A stretch of 64,000 nucleotides of DNA from Cycloclasticus sp. symbiont of Bathymodiolus heckerae. GTDB lineage: Bacteria > Pseudomonadota > Gammaproteobacteria > Methylococcales > Cycloclasticaceae. A model generated the notes under the pieces. It saw only the letters and a list, made by a program, of their open reading frames with translations, was not told the DNA's origin and searched no databases. Below are positions 38,041-47,472 of this stretch, in pieces. Within the stretch, counting starts at the first letter, position 1; the number at the start of each line of letters is the position of its first letter. The position numbers and the translations under genes are program-made. The stretch spans positions 116,856 to 180,855 of the forward strand of contig LWTL01000122.1 of assembly GCA_002101235.1 (NCBI GenBank), written 5' to 3'.

Positions 38041-39825
38041 TCAGAACTGACTCTCAGCGAGATCCATAATATTGTCACTGCCTGACATGAGGCTGGAAAG
38101 TAAAGATTCGGTTTGAGGTAGTAAGCGCTGCATATAAAACCGACCTGTTTTAAGTTTGGCATCGTAGAATGTGTCCGGCATATTGCCTTTATTATTAATA
38201 ATCTGTTCGGCCATTTGAGCCCACATATACCCTATAGCGACAAAACCAAATAATTTTAAGTAGTCACTTGCGGCGGCACCTACCTCATCTGGGTTTGAGA
38301 GCCCTTTTTTCGCAATGAATAAGGTTGCATTTTGTAATCTTGAGAATGCTTTAGACAGAGGTTGAATATACGGATCTAATGAATCATCATCCGAATGTTG
38401 TGTTAGAAACTTTGAAAGAGGATGAAAAAAATAACGTAATGACTCGCCCATATGTGCAGGTAACTTTCTTCCTACTAAATCGAGGGCTTGTACACCATTT
38501 GCGCCTTCGTAAATTTGGCAAATTCTAGCATCGCGTAAATATTGCTCCATACCATTTTCACGTATATACCCATGACCACCGTATATTTGCATACCTAAGC
38601 TGGTGACTGTTTCACCCATGTCAGTTAAAAATGATTTAAAGACTGGTGTTAATAGCGAAACAAGTTTATCAGCCTGCTGGCGTTTTGTAGGGTCGGTTGA
38701 GTGATGTGAGATATCGAGTTTAAATGATAGCCAAGTGCTAAGTGCGCGAGCACCCTCGGTGTAGGCTTTCATTGTCATTAGCATACGCCTGATGTCGGGG
38801 TGAACAATAAGTGCATCAGCTACTTTTTCTGGTTGTTTAGCGCCTGTCAATGCGCGCCCTTGAATCCTATCTTTAGCATAATCAACAGCGCCACAATAAG
38901 ATACGTGAGCAAGAGCAAGGCCTTGAATGCCAACATGAATACGAGCGCTATTCATCATGATGAACATAGCTTTCATTCCTTTATTTAACTCACCAACAAG
39001 GAAGCCGTTTGAGCCTTCAAACTCCATGGCGCAGGTGGAAGAAGCTTTAATCCCCATTTTGTATTCAATGGCACTGCAAACAACATTATTGAGCTCACCC
39101 AGTCCGCCACCGTCATTAACTTTAATTTTAGGCACAAGGAATAGGCTAATACCTTTTATGCCTTTAGGTGAGTTAGGTGTGCGTGCAAGCACAAGGTGTA
39201 ATATGTTTTCAGTTAAATCGTGTTCCCCTGCTGAAATGAAAATTTTACTGCCGCTGATATTATAGCTGCCATCATCTTGAGGAATAGCCTTTGATCGAAT
39301 AAGCCCTAAGTCTGTACCACAATGAGGTTCGGTTAAACACATCGTACCGCTCCATTTGCCGGAGACCATATTGGGAAGAAACTTCTTTTTGAGCTCTTCA
39401 GTACCGAATTTTTCAACAGCGTTGTACGCACCAATAGTTAGCCCCATATAAATGCTGAACGATATATTGCTGGAGATGATCATTTCATCAACAGAGTTTG
39501 CTATGTAGTGGGGCAAGCCTTGGCCGCCGTATTCAGTGCTACATGTTAAATTTCCCCAGCCAGAGCGAGTCATTTTTTTATAGGCTTCTTTAAAGCCATC
39601 GGGTGTTGTTACATTGCCATTTTTGAGTGTGCAGCCTTGTTCATCACCGGATCGGTTTAATGGGAAGAGAAGTGACTCTGTTATTTTCCCAGCCTCTTCA
39701 AAAATGGCATCGGTTAAATCAGGTGTCATCTCAGAAAACATGGACACATCTGATAGTTCAGAGGTATCTAAAAACTCATCGATTAAGTATTTGGTATCGT
39801 CAATAGGAGCGTAAAAATTAGCCAT
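38041..39825 (-). CDS. Acyl-CoA dehydrogenase
   Basis: FAD enzyme (594 aa) of the long-form acyl-CoA dehydrogenase family, which includes fatty-acyl-CoA dehydrogenases and DmdC-type enzymes. It catalyses the first beta-oxidation step. Seen are the N-terminal GWGNLTCSTEYGGQGLPHYI, the flavin-binding MCLTEPHCGTDLG and ISGSKIFISAGEHDL, and near the C-terminus MQIYGGHGYIRENGMEQYLRDARICQIYEGANGVQ, which carries the FAD-binding and catalytic region. A further C-terminal helical domain (about 460-594) is typical of the long form. It is the last gene of the leftward MerR-thiolase-HAD/ECH-dehydrogenase operon, 10 bp after its neighbour. Confidence 0.9.
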   Translation of the reverse strand: MANFYAPIDDTKYLIDEFLDTSELSDVSMFSEMTPDLTDAIFEEAGKITESLLFPLNRSGDEQGCTLKNGNVTTPDGFKEAYKKMTRSGWGNLTCSTEYGGQGLPHYIANSVDEMIISSNISFSIYMGLTIGAYNAVEKFGTEELKKKFLPNMVSGKWSGTMCLTEPHCGTDLGLIRSKAIPQDDGSYNISGSKIFISAGEHDLTENILHLVLARTPNSPKGIKGISLFLVPKIKVNDGGGLGELNNVVCSAIEYKMGIKASSTCAMEFEGSNGFLVGELNKGMKAMFIMMNSARIHVGIQGLALAHVSYCGAVDYAKDRIQGRALTGAKQPEKVADALIVHPDIRRMLMTMKAYTEGARALSTWLSFKLDISHHSTDPTKRQQADKLVSLLTPVFKSFLTDMGETVTSLGMQIYGGHGYIRENGMEQYLRDARICQIYEGANGVQALDLVGRKLPAHMGESLRYFFHPLSKFLTQHSDDDSLDPYIQPLSKAFSRLQNATLFIAKKGLSNPDEVGAAASDYLKLFGFVAIGYMWAQMAEQIINNKGNMPDTFYDAKLKTGRFYMQRLLPQTESLLSSLMSGSDNIMDLAESQF

Positions 39826-39835
39826 CTCTAATTCC

Positions 39836-42157
39836 TTAAAGGTTTGCCTGTTTCGAGGGTATGTTGAACACGTTCAAGTGTCTTGTCTTGTTTTGTTTGA
39901 TTAAACTCATGAATGCTTTACGCTCAAGAGTTAACAGGTCACCTTCATTGTGAAGCTCTGCCATATCTGTTTCATCGCCACTGAGAATTAATGCGAGTTG
40001 GTCGGCAACAACGCCGTCGTACTCAGTAGCCTTGCCCGACTGCACGAAGCTGGTCACGGCTAAGTTAAGTGCTGTACGAGCGGTGGCGCCGGGAAGAGAA
40101 AGCTCAGAGCACTCGGTTGGAGAGTAGCCGTCAACCATGGCTAATGCCTTGTTTTTTGCATCAAATAATAAGCGCTCTTTATTCATCGTAATGCCATCAT
40201 TTTCTTGCATAAACAGAAGGCTTTTAGCTTCTGCGGCTGACGTAGAGACGGTGGCGGTGCTGATGATCTCAAATACTTTACTAATGGCTGGCATCGGTCC
40301 TTTTGCCCGTTTAGGGTTGCCCATCCAGCGTGTTAACATTTCTTTACTACCGCCCCAAGCAGGTACTAAGCCGACACCTGCCTCGACTAAGCCTATATAT
40401 GACTCAGCATGTGCTTGTATGGCATCGCAATGCAAAATACTTTCGCAACCACCACCAAGAGCCATGCCAGCGGGTGCGCCAACAACAGGAAAGGGGGCGT
40501 GTTTTAATGCTTGATAGGTGTCTTGACCGGATTTAACCATGCCTTCTATTTGCGGCCATGCGGCAATATTCGCAGCAAATAGGGCCAAGCCAATATTGGC
40601 TCCAACGGAGTAATTGTCGGCTTCGTTATATAGAACAAGCGCTTTGTATTGGTTGGGAATAATCTCAACAGCGGTATCGATCATCGAAAGAATATCGGGA
40701 TCAATGGAATTCATTTTACTGTGAAATTCTAGGCACAAAACGCCGTCACCGATGTCCCATAAACTGGCTGATGAATTTGTTTTAACAGGTTCTTGCTGTA
40801 ACTTAATATCTGCGAGTAAGAGTATGCCCTTTTCACGTTGTAGCGTCTTATATTCACCCGCTAGATTTAGACATCGGCGTTCGCCATTGTTAAAGCGGTA
40901 AAAAGTTTTCCCCTTAGCCGCCATAAGAATGGGTGGAATGGTTTGTTGTTCAGATTCGAGTTTTTTAATAAACCAATCAACGCCAATTTTGTCAATGAGC
41001 TCAAAGGGGCCATATTTCCAGTTATAGCCAAGTGTCATCGCTCGGTCAATGGCTTCTATGTTGTTGCCTATTTCCGGCACTAATCCAGCGCTATAACTGA
41101 GCGTCTTTGATAAAACGGACCATGCGAATTCACCACCTTTATCATCAAAGCTGATTAATTTTTGTAAGTCTTTTGCGATAGAAGGGTGCAAGGAATCGAG
41201 AGTTGCCTTTTCACTAGAGGCGTAGTCTCCGGTAATAAGATTAATAGACTCTTTCGTTTTTTTACCAGCAGATTTATTCAGGCGGTAAAAGCCCCCTTTG
41301 CCTTTGCGACCGGTATACCCGTCAGCAATCATTTTTTTAACGACGCCGGGTATAACGGCTTGTGCGTGGAAGGCGTCAGACTTAGGTAAAGAGTGCACCA
41401 TCGAGTCTAAAATATGGGGCATTAAATCAATGCCGACTAAGTCCATTAACCCAAAGACACCAGTTTTAGGAATGCCCATGGGTCTACCGCAAATGGCGTC
41501 AGCTTCATCAACACTTAGCTTCAGCCGCATGGTTTCGAGCATGGCGGTTTGCATCCAGTAGGCGCCAATTCTATTGGCAATAAATCCTGGTGTGTCGTTA
41601 CACTTAACAATTCCTTTTCCCAGTTGGTGGTCACAAAAATGCGCTAAGGTAGCAACAGCTTCAGGGTTGGTTTGGGGGCCTTTAACCATTTCTAGTAGAC
41701 GCATGTAGCGCGGTGGATTGAAGAAATGCGTAATTAAAAAATTAGCAGTGAAGCTTTTAGGTAAACCGGCGGTTAAGTCGGCTAATGGTAGGGTTGATGT
41801 GTTTGATGAAATGATGCAGTTTGGTTTTCGTACCGCATCAATTTTTTGGTATAAGGCTTGTTTTAAGTCTAAGCGTTCGATAATAACTTCAATAATCCAG
41901 TCTACATCGGCTAAATCGTTTAGGTTATCCTCCAAGTTACCAGGAGTAATTAACTTGGCATTGCGCTTATGCATCAGAGCAGCGGGTTTAACTTTCAGCA
42001 ACTTTTGAATGGCTGATTTCGCAATGATGCTTCTGTTTTCTGCGCCGTCTGGAACAATGTCCAATAACAGCACTTTTTTACCAGCGTTGGCAATTTGTGC
42101 GGCAATACCGCTACCCATAACCCCCGCACCAATAACTGCAACGGTTTCAATGCTCAT
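39836..42157 (-). CDS. 3-hydroxyacyl-CoA dehydrogenase / enoyl-CoA hydratase fusion
   Basis: Bifunctional beta-oxidation enzyme, 773 aa. The order is dehydrogenase first (NAD-binding VIGAGVMGSGIAAQIANAG at residues about 6-24; NFLITHFFNPPRYM) and crotonase last (about 490-690, with APAGMALGGGCESILHCD and GVGLVPAWGGSKEML), unlike E. coli FadB. The open frame extends 48 bases further upstream into the thiolase gene, but the internal ATG at 42157 gives a one-base TAATG overlap with the thiolase stop and begins the conserved MSIETVAVIGAG, so I chose it. It pairs with the thiolase as a trifunctional system. Confidence 0.92.
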   Translation of the reverse strand: MSIETVAVIGAGVMGSGIAAQIANAGKKVLLLDIVPDGAENRSIIAKSAIQKLLKVKPAALMHKRNAKLITPGNLEDNLNDLADVDWIIEVIIERLDLKQALYQKIDAVRKPNCIISSNTSTLPLADLTAGLPKSFTANFLITHFFNPPRYMRLLEMVKGPQTNPEAVATLAHFCDHQLGKGIVKCNDTPGFIANRIGAYWMQTAMLETMRLKLSVDEADAICGRPMGIPKTGVFGLMDLVGIDLMPHILDSMVHSLPKSDAFHAQAVIPGVVKKMIADGYTGRKGKGGFYRLNKSAGKKTKESINLITGDYASSEKATLDSLHPSIAKDLQKLISFDDKGGEFAWSVLSKTLSYSAGLVPEIGNNIEAIDRAMTLGYNWKYGPFELIDKIGVDWFIKKLESEQQTIPPILMAAKGKTFYRFNNGERRCLNLAGEYKTLQREKGILLLADIKLQQEPVKTNSSASLWDIGDGVLCLEFHSKMNSIDPDILSMIDTAVEIIPNQYKALVLYNEADNYSVGANIGLALFAANIAAWPQIEGMVKSGQDTYQALKHAPFPVVGAPAGMALGGGCESILHCDAIQAHAESYIGLVEAGVGLVPAWGGSKEMLTRWMGNPKRAKGPMPAISKVFEIISTATVSTSAAEAKSLLFMQENDGITMNKERLLFDAKNKALAMVDGYSPTECSELSLPGATARTALNLAVTSFVQSGKATEYDGVVADQLALILSGDETDMAELHNEGDLLTLERKAFMSLIKQNKTRHLNVFNIPSKQANL

Positions 42158-43293
42158 TAGATGGACTCCAATATAGTGGCAATACCTTGCCCTCCGCCGA
42201 TGCATTGGGTGGCTAAGGCGTATTGCTTTTTCTCGCGAGCCAGTAAAGCGGCAGCCTTACCTGTAATGCGTGCGCCAGTAGCGCCAAGTGGGTGGCCAAG
42301 CGCAATAGCTCCCCCGTCAATGTTGACGCGATTCATTGGAATGTTAAGTTCTTGAATGCAGGCAATGGATTGACTGGCGAAAGCTTCATTTATTTCAATA
42401 ATATCAATGTCTTCAATGTTTAATGATGCACGTTGCAATGCTTTGTTTGTTGCGGCGATGGGGCCAAGGCCCATTGTTTCAGGTGCGCAACCGGCAACGG
42501 CAATGCTTTTAATGCGAGCAAGTGGGGTCAAGCCGTGTTGTTTTGCGTATTCTTCACTGCAGACTAAAGTCGCAGATGCGCCATCAGTCAGGGGCGAGGC
42601 GCTGGCAGCTGTAACAGTACCATCGACTAGGAATGCAGGTTTTAATCCGCTGAGTCCGTCCATGCTGGTATCAGGACGAATACAGCCGTCAGTTGAAACG
42701 ACGCCATTTTTTGTTGATATAGGGGTGATCTCATCAGCAAGCAGTCCGTTGTTCTGTGCGATGGCGGCTTTTTGCTGACTAAGCATGGAGAATTCGTCTT
42801 GTTGCTTGCGAGTGAGGTTGTACTGCTGAGCAACGTTTTCTGCAGTTTCTCCCATTGCCATATAAGCACTGGGTAATGTTTTGAAAAGCTCTGGGCTTGG
42901 CATTGGGTTATAACCGCCCATTGGAATACGGCTCATGGATTCCACTCCTGCACAAATAAAGGCATCGCCTGCGTTCATTTGGATTGCGCCGGCAGCCATG
43001 TGGATAGCTTGCATGGAAGAGCCGCAGAAACGGTTAACAGTGACACCGGCAACAGATTGGGGGAGCCCTGCCATTAAAGAAGCGAGCCTCGCAATGTTGA
43101 AACCCTGTTCGCCCTCAGGGAAGGCGCAGCCGATAATAACATCTTCCAGTGTGCTTGGGTCTACGCGGGTTTTAGCAACTAAGCCCGCGATAACCTGCGC
43201 GACGAGGTCATCGGGCCTAACGCCGGCTAAAGCGCCTTTATGTGCAAATGTTTGAGGGGATCTTGAGTAAGCTGCGATGACGACGTTTTTCAT
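42157..43293 (-). CDS. Acetyl-CoA acyltransferase (3-ketoacyl-CoA thiolase)
   Basis: Thiolase family protein (378 aa), the last step of beta-oxidation. The nucleophilic cysteine is C90 in VNRFCGSSMQAIH. The histidine is in GHPLGATGAR, and the second catalytic cysteine is in CIGGGQGIA. It lies 34 bp downstream of the MerR regulator and is coupled to the HAD/ECH fusion by a one-base overlap. Confidence 0.93.
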   Translation of the reverse strand: MKNVVIAAYSRSPQTFAHKGALAGVRPDDLVAQVIAGLVAKTRVDPSTLEDVIIGCAFPEGEQGFNIARLASLMAGLPQSVAGVTVNRFCGSSMQAIHMAAGAIQMNAGDAFICAGVESMSRIPMGGYNPMPSPELFKTLPSAYMAMGETAENVAQQYNLTRKQQDEFSMLSQQKAAIAQNNGLLADEITPISTKNGVVSTDGCIRPDTSMDGLSGLKPAFLVDGTVTAASASPLTDGASATLVCSEEYAKQHGLTPLARIKSIAVAGCAPETMGLGPIAATNKALQRASLNIEDIDIIEINEAFASQSIACIQELNIPMNRVNIDGGAIALGHPLGATGARITGKAAALLAREKKQYALATQCIGGGQGIATILESI

Positions 43294-43327
43294 GGTAACT
43301 CCGTTAATTAACTATTTTGTTGGCGGT

Positions 43328-43693
43328 TTAATACCGCGTGGTTTCTTGGTGTATTTTATTTAGCTCGCCCAGTGTTTGAGAAATATCTTGTTGCTGATGG
43401 GTTAATTGCCGAATGCGTTTTTCAACGCTAAAGTGAAGGTGTTTGGTTTGTTTTATTTGATTGGGGTTTGCATCGTACAGGTCTAGAAATTCTTTAATTT
43501 CATCGAGAGAAAAACCGATTCGCTTTCCACGAAGAATCAAACTCATGCGTGTGCTGTCTTTGTGGTTATAAATACGGCGGTTGCCAACACGGCTAGGGGA
43601 TATGAGTTCTTTGCTTTCGTAAAAACGTAATGTGCGTGCAGAAACGCCCAATGTCTTTGCTAATTCCGTTGCTGTGTATAAAGTAGTTTTCAT
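43328..43693 (-). CDS. MerR-family transcriptional regulator of fatty-acid oxidation genes
   Basis: A 121-aa regulator with the MerR helix-turn-helix and wing at the N-terminus (YTATELAKTLGVSARTLRFYESKELISPSR, residues 5-34) and a coiled-coil dimer helix (about 75-115). It lacks the cysteines of metal-sensing members. It heads the thiolase-HAD/ECH-dehydrogenase operon and sits behind a promoter with the abnormal 19-bp spacer that MerR proteins reshape. LiuR-type MerR regulators control branched-chain amino acid and fatty acid catabolism in other gammaproteobacteria, so an acyl-CoA-responsive role is likely. Confidence 0.87.
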   Translation of the reverse strand: MKTTLYTATELAKTLGVSARTLRFYESKELISPSRVGNRRIYNHKDSTRMSLILRGKRIGFSLDEIKEFLDLYDANPNQIKQTKHLHFSVEKRIRQLTHQQQDISQTLGELNKIHQETTRY

Positions 43694-43710
43694 ATTAAGC
43701 CCCTTGTTAC

Positions 43711-43741
43711 TTAATATGCGCTTGCCTTACGTTAACGTCAA
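43711..43741 (-). promoter_or_regulatory. MerR-type promoter and operator of the beta-oxidation operon
   Basis: On the minus strand TTGACG (43741-43736) and TATTAA (43716-43711) are separated by 19 bases, the long spacer typical of MerR-controlled promoters. The palindrome ACGTTAACGT (43729-43738) lies over the -35 end of the spacer and resembles the LiuR-type operator core. It precedes the MerR gene by 17 bases. Confidence 0.75.
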
Positions 43742-43784
43742 CTTAAATGTGCGGATAAGCCTGAAGCGCACAGGTCATAACTGT

Positions 43785-45446
43785 TTATAAAGCTTTGAGT
43801 GCGCGCCTTAGAACTTTCCCAACATTGGTTTTAGGGAGTTCTTTAATGAAGACGATCTTATGGGGCATTTTGTAGCCTGTTAGGTTTTCTTTGCAAAAGT
43901 TAATGATGTCTTTTTCTGTTAACGAATCATCTTTGCGTACAACAAAGGCTTTAACGGCTTCGCCACATTTTTCATCAGGAATACCGATAACACCACATTC
44001 AAGTACGTCTTCGTGTTCAGAGATGATGGCCTCTATTTCATTAGGGTAAACGTTGAAGCCGGACACTAAAATCATATCTTTGATCCTGTCTACGATATAG
44101 AAAAACCCGTGTTCATCCATGATGCCAATATCGCCTGTTTTAAGCCATCCGTCCTCGGTGAAAATTTTGGCTGTCTCTTCAGGCATATTCCAATAACCTT
44201 GCATTACTTGAGGGCCTTTGATGCAAATTTCACCAGAATGAACGTCTGTAGCGACATGGCCTTCAATATCAATAAGTTGGCAATAAGTTGAGGAGATGGG
44301 TAAGCCTATGCTGCCATTGTGCTCTTTAGTGTTAAGTGGGTTGATGCATACAGCGGGTGATGTTTCAGTCAATCCATATGCTTCAACGAGAGTGCAGCCG
44401 GTGATTTCTTTCCATTGTTCAGCAACCGCATGTTGTACCGGCATGCCACCACCAAGGGTTACTTTTAGATTGGAAAAATCGATATTTTTAAAGCCATGGG
44501 TATTGATCAAAGCGTTAAACAGAGTGTTAACACCGGTGATGGCCGTAAATGGAATGCCGCTTAATTCTTTTACAAAACCTTTAAAGTCTCTGGGGTTGGT
44601 AATAAGGATGTTTTTAGCGCCTGCTTCCATAAAGACTAGACAGTTAGCCGTTAACGAAAAGATATGGTAAAGAGGCAGGGCGGTAACAATAATTTCTTGC
44701 CCAATGATGATGTCGTTTTTAATCCACTCAGATGCTTGCAGCATGTTAGCGACCATGTTTTTATGCGTTAACACAGCGCCTTTTGCAACGCCCGTTGTGC
44801 CGCCGGTATATTGAAGGAAGGCCACATCATCATGCGTGAGGTGAGTGTTTGTTAATGATAACGAGGAGCCTTCAGATAGAAGCGTTTTGAAGGATATGGC
44901 GTTAGGGATTGAGAAATCAGGCACCATTTTTTTAAGGTATTTAACCACCAAATTAATAACCATCGATTTGGGGAAATCAAGCATGTCCCCCATTTTGGTG
45001 ACGATGACATGTTCTATGTCTGTATCGCCAAGAACCTCTTGAAGTGTGTTGGCGAAATTCTCAACAACAATAATCGCTTTAGCTCCCGAATCTTTCAGCT
45101 GATGGCGGAGTTCACGTGGGGTGTATAAAGGGTTTGTGTTAACGACGACTAACCCAGCTCGAAGAACGCCAAAAATAGAGACAGGGTTTTGCAGTAAGTT
45201 TGGCATCATAATCGCAACGCGATCACCTTTTTCAAGCCCTAATGTGTTTTGTAAGTATGCGGCAACGGCAGTGGTTGCTTGTGCAAATTCGGAATAACTG
45301 AGGGTTTTACCAAAATTGCTAAAAGCAGGTTTGTCGGCAAACTCGGCAACACTTTGCTCGAAAATTTCAACAACGGAAGAGTACTTGTCAGTGTCAATGT
45401 CAGCTTTAACGCCGTTTGGGTAACTCTTTAACCAAGGCCTATCCAT
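43785..45446 (-). CDS. fadD: Long-chain fatty-acid-CoA ligase
   Basis: FadD-like acyl-CoA synthetase (553 aa). The A3 loop YTGGTTGVAKGA, EAYGLTETSP, the LKTGDIG and DRIKDMILVSGFNVYPNEIE stretch, and the A10 lysine in LPKTNVGKVLRR are all present. The start is taken as ATG 45446 (MDRPWLKSYP), because a perfect GGAGGAG lies six bases upstream (45453-45459) and E. coli FadD begins similarly. An ATG five codons further upstream sits on that ribosome binding site. A 6-bp inverted repeat (CCATGT/ACATGG, 45458-45474) overlaps the binding site. The gene is upstream of the MerR operon but has its own start region. Confidence 0.9.
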   Translation of the reverse strand: MDRPWLKSYPNGVKADIDTDKYSSVVEIFEQSVAEFADKPAFSNFGKTLSYSEFAQATTAVAAYLQNTLGLEKGDRVAIMMPNLLQNPVSIFGVLRAGLVVVNTNPLYTPRELRHQLKDSGAKAIIVVENFANTLQEVLGDTDIEHVIVTKMGDMLDFPKSMVINLVVKYLKKMVPDFSIPNAISFKTLLSEGSSLSLTNTHLTHDDVAFLQYTGGTTGVAKGAVLTHKNMVANMLQASEWIKNDIIIGQEIIVTALPLYHIFSLTANCLVFMEAGAKNILITNPRDFKGFVKELSGIPFTAITGVNTLFNALINTHGFKNIDFSNLKVTLGGGMPVQHAVAEQWKEITGCTLVEAYGLTETSPAVCINPLNTKEHNGSIGLPISSTYCQLIDIEGHVATDVHSGEICIKGPQVMQGYWNMPEETAKIFTEDGWLKTGDIGIMDEHGFFYIVDRIKDMILVSGFNVYPNEIEAIISEHEDVLECGVIGIPDEKCGEAVKAFVVRKDDSLTEKDIINFCKENLTGYKMPHKIVFIKELPKTNVGKVLRRALKAL

Positions 45447-45700
45447 GATATTCTCCTCCATGTTTTAGACATGGTATGTATTGTTATATTTGAATTTAGT
45501 GTACATAAAAAAAGCGGGAGTGAAAGGGGGTTTTTAAATGTTATTGATTACATATTGATTTATCACATCTCCTTGGTAAGTTAAATGCATAAGGTATAGA
45601 TGCATGCGCACATCAATTATTAGATCATCTGGCAAATTTTTATTGCAAAAAAACAAAATACGTTCAGTATTAAGTTAGTCGTGTATTGGAAGGGGGCGGT
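45447..45700. other. 254-bp divergent intergenic region (fadD / enoyl-CoA hydratase)
   Basis: This carries the promoters for two divergent lipid-metabolism genes. I see two copies of the palindrome ATGCAT (45585-45590 and 45600-45605) and an AT-rich stretch, but no clear -35/-10 pair and no copy of the ACGTTAACGT operator found before the MerR gene. Confidence 0.4.
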
Positions 45701-46495
45701 ATGCCATCTGTTGTAATTGAAAGAAAAGGGTCGATTGCTTATTTAATAATGAATAGGCCGGCGATGTTGAACGTATTGGATTACGACATGATGTTGGGCT
45801 TGCGGGCAGCTTCATTTGAATTGAAAAATGACGAGGCTATTAAATGTGTTGTGGTAAGAGGCGCAGGTGATCATTTTATGGCAGGCGGTGATATTGGCTA
45901 TTTTAAAAAGTTAGTTGATGCTTACGCTTTAGAGGGTGAGTCAGCATACCCTGATGATATCTTCGAGAATATTCATGCTGTAACTCGAAATATTGTATCC
46001 ATGGAGAAACCTGTTATTGCTTGCGTTAAAGGTGCGGCGGCAGGCTTTGGTTTGAGTTTAATGTTGGCATGTGACCTTGTAGTGGCAGCCGATGATAGTG
46101 TGTTTTCTGTTGCGTATTGTAATATTGGGGCGACACCGGATGGTGGTATGACCTATTTCTTACCGCGAGCGGTGGGACAAAAAAAAGCTATGGAATTGGT
46201 GTTAACGGGAGAAAAATTTTCCTCTCAACAGGCATTGTCATGGGGGTTGTTAAATAGGGTCGTACCTAGTGATGAAGTAGTTGTAGTCGCGAATCAACTT
46301 GCAGCCCAGCTATGCAAAGCTCCGCAACAGGTAATAAAGCGATCGAAGAGGTTATTAAATCAAACATTTAGCGTGAGTTTGGATGAACAGTTAGATAACG
46401 AAGCGAGCAGTTTCCAACAGTGTATGTTAGAAAATGATTTTACAGAAGGCGTAACGGCCTTTAGCGAAAGGCGAAAAGCTAAATTTAGCGAATAA
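45701..46495 (+). CDS. Enoyl-CoA hydratase/isomerase family protein
   Basis: Stand-alone crotonase (264 aa from ATG 45701). The upstream TTG 45686 is in frame, but GGAAGGGGG just before the ATG is the better ribosome binding site. Oxyanion-hole segments are GDHFMAGGDIGYF (about residues 61-73) and KGAAAGFGLSLMLACDL. The catalytic region reads FSVAYCNIGATPDGGMTYFLPRAVG. The acyl substrate is not known. It lies divergent to fadD and upstream of an SDR gene, so it probably takes part in fatty acid or ring-cleavage acyl-CoA degradation. Confidence 0.87.
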   Translation: MPSVVIERKGSIAYLIMNRPAMLNVLDYDMMLGLRAASFELKNDEAIKCVVVRGAGDHFMAGGDIGYFKKLVDAYALEGESAYPDDIFENIHAVTRNIVSMEKPVIACVKGAAAGFGLSLMLACDLVVAADDSVFSVAYCNIGATPDGGMTYFLPRAVGQKKAMELVLTGEKFSSQQALSWGLLNRVVPSDEVVVVANQLAAQLCKAPQQVIKRSKRLLNQTFSVSLDEQLDNEASSFQQCMLENDFTEGVTAFSERRKAKFSE

Positions 46496-46516
46496 CGTGT
46501 ATCAAAAGGAGAAGGT

Positions 46517-47338
46517 GTGTCTGAATTAAGAGGGAAAACATTTTTCATTACAGGTTCAAGCAGAGGCATTGGAGAAGCTATTGCCTTACGTGTCGCAAGA
46601 GAGGGTGCAAATGTTGTTATTGCGGCTAAATCTGATCAGCCCCATCCAACATTGCCAGGTACGATTCATACCGTTGCAAAAGCAGTGGAAGAAGCGGGTG
46701 GTAAAGCGTTAGCAATTCAGCTTGATATTAGAGATGAGGTAAGTGTTGCATCAGCGATGGCAAAGGCTGCGGAACACTTTGGTGGTATCGATGTATTGGT
46801 TAATAATGCCAGCGCAATAAGTTTGACGGGTACAGCCGATACGCCGATGAAGCGTTTTGATTTAATGATGGGCGTTAATACACGGGGTACGTACGCTTGT
46901 TCACAGGCAGCGCTACCGTATTTGATGAAGTCAGAAAATCCGCATATTTTAATGCTATCGCCACCACTAAATATGAAGGCAAAATGGTTTAAAAATCATA
47001 CCGCCTATACCATGGCAAAGTACGGCATGAGTATGTGTGTACTGGGTATGGCAGCCGAGTTCAAATCAAAAGGGATTGCTGTGAATGCACTATGGCCGCG
47101 TACGGTTATTGGCACGGCTGCGCTAGCTATGTTGGGTGATATGGTGAAGTTGGAAAATTGTCGAACACCTGATATTGTTGCAGATGCTGCGTGTGAACTT
47201 TTTAAACAAAATAGCAAAGCGTGCACTGGTAATTTCTTTAGTGATGAAGAGTTGTTACGTAAGCAAGGCGTGACTGATTTTGAACAATATGCAATTGATT
47301 CTACAAAGCCGTTGCAAGCAGATTTGTTTTTGGACTAA
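46517..47338 (+). CDS. Short-chain dehydrogenase/reductase (HSDL2-like)
   Basis: SDR family oxidoreductase (273 aa) with TGSSRGIGEAIA (about residues 11-22) for NAD(P), the NNAS segment, and the catalytic YTMAK (YxxxK). It resembles the N-terminal domain of hydroxysteroid dehydrogenase-like protein 2, including the SDQPHPTLPGTIHTVAKAVEEAGG insertion, but lacks the C-terminal SCP2 domain of the animal protein. It starts at GTG 46517 after AAAAGGAG. It is in one operon with the crotonase, 21 bp apart. Confidence 0.87.
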   Translation: MSELRGKTFFITGSSRGIGEAIALRVAREGANVVIAAKSDQPHPTLPGTIHTVAKAVEEAGGKALAIQLDIRDEVSVASAMAKAAEHFGGIDVLVNNASAISLTGTADTPMKRFDLMMGVNTRGTYACSQAALPYLMKSENPHILMLSPPLNMKAKWFKNHTAYTMAKYGMSMCVLGMAAEFKSKGIAVNALWPRTVIGTAALAMLGDMVKLENCRTPDIVADAACELFKQNSKACTGNFFSDEELLRKQGVTDFEQYAIDSTKPLQADLFLD

Positions 47339-47472
47339 GCCGCTATGCTTCACTAACGGTAACAATGTGGTTTCTAGTGGCGCGGGAGACTACGTATTTG
47401 TTTTTAAATGTTGCAAACTCCACTCGTGGGGATTAGGCTTGCATTTCTCAATATTATTGAACGTCTTACGCC

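Noticed and set aside
42158..42205. Longer start for the HAD/ECH fusion
   Set aside because: The extra 16 residues lie within the thiolase gene; the ATG at 42157 fits the conserved N-terminus and a TAATG junction.
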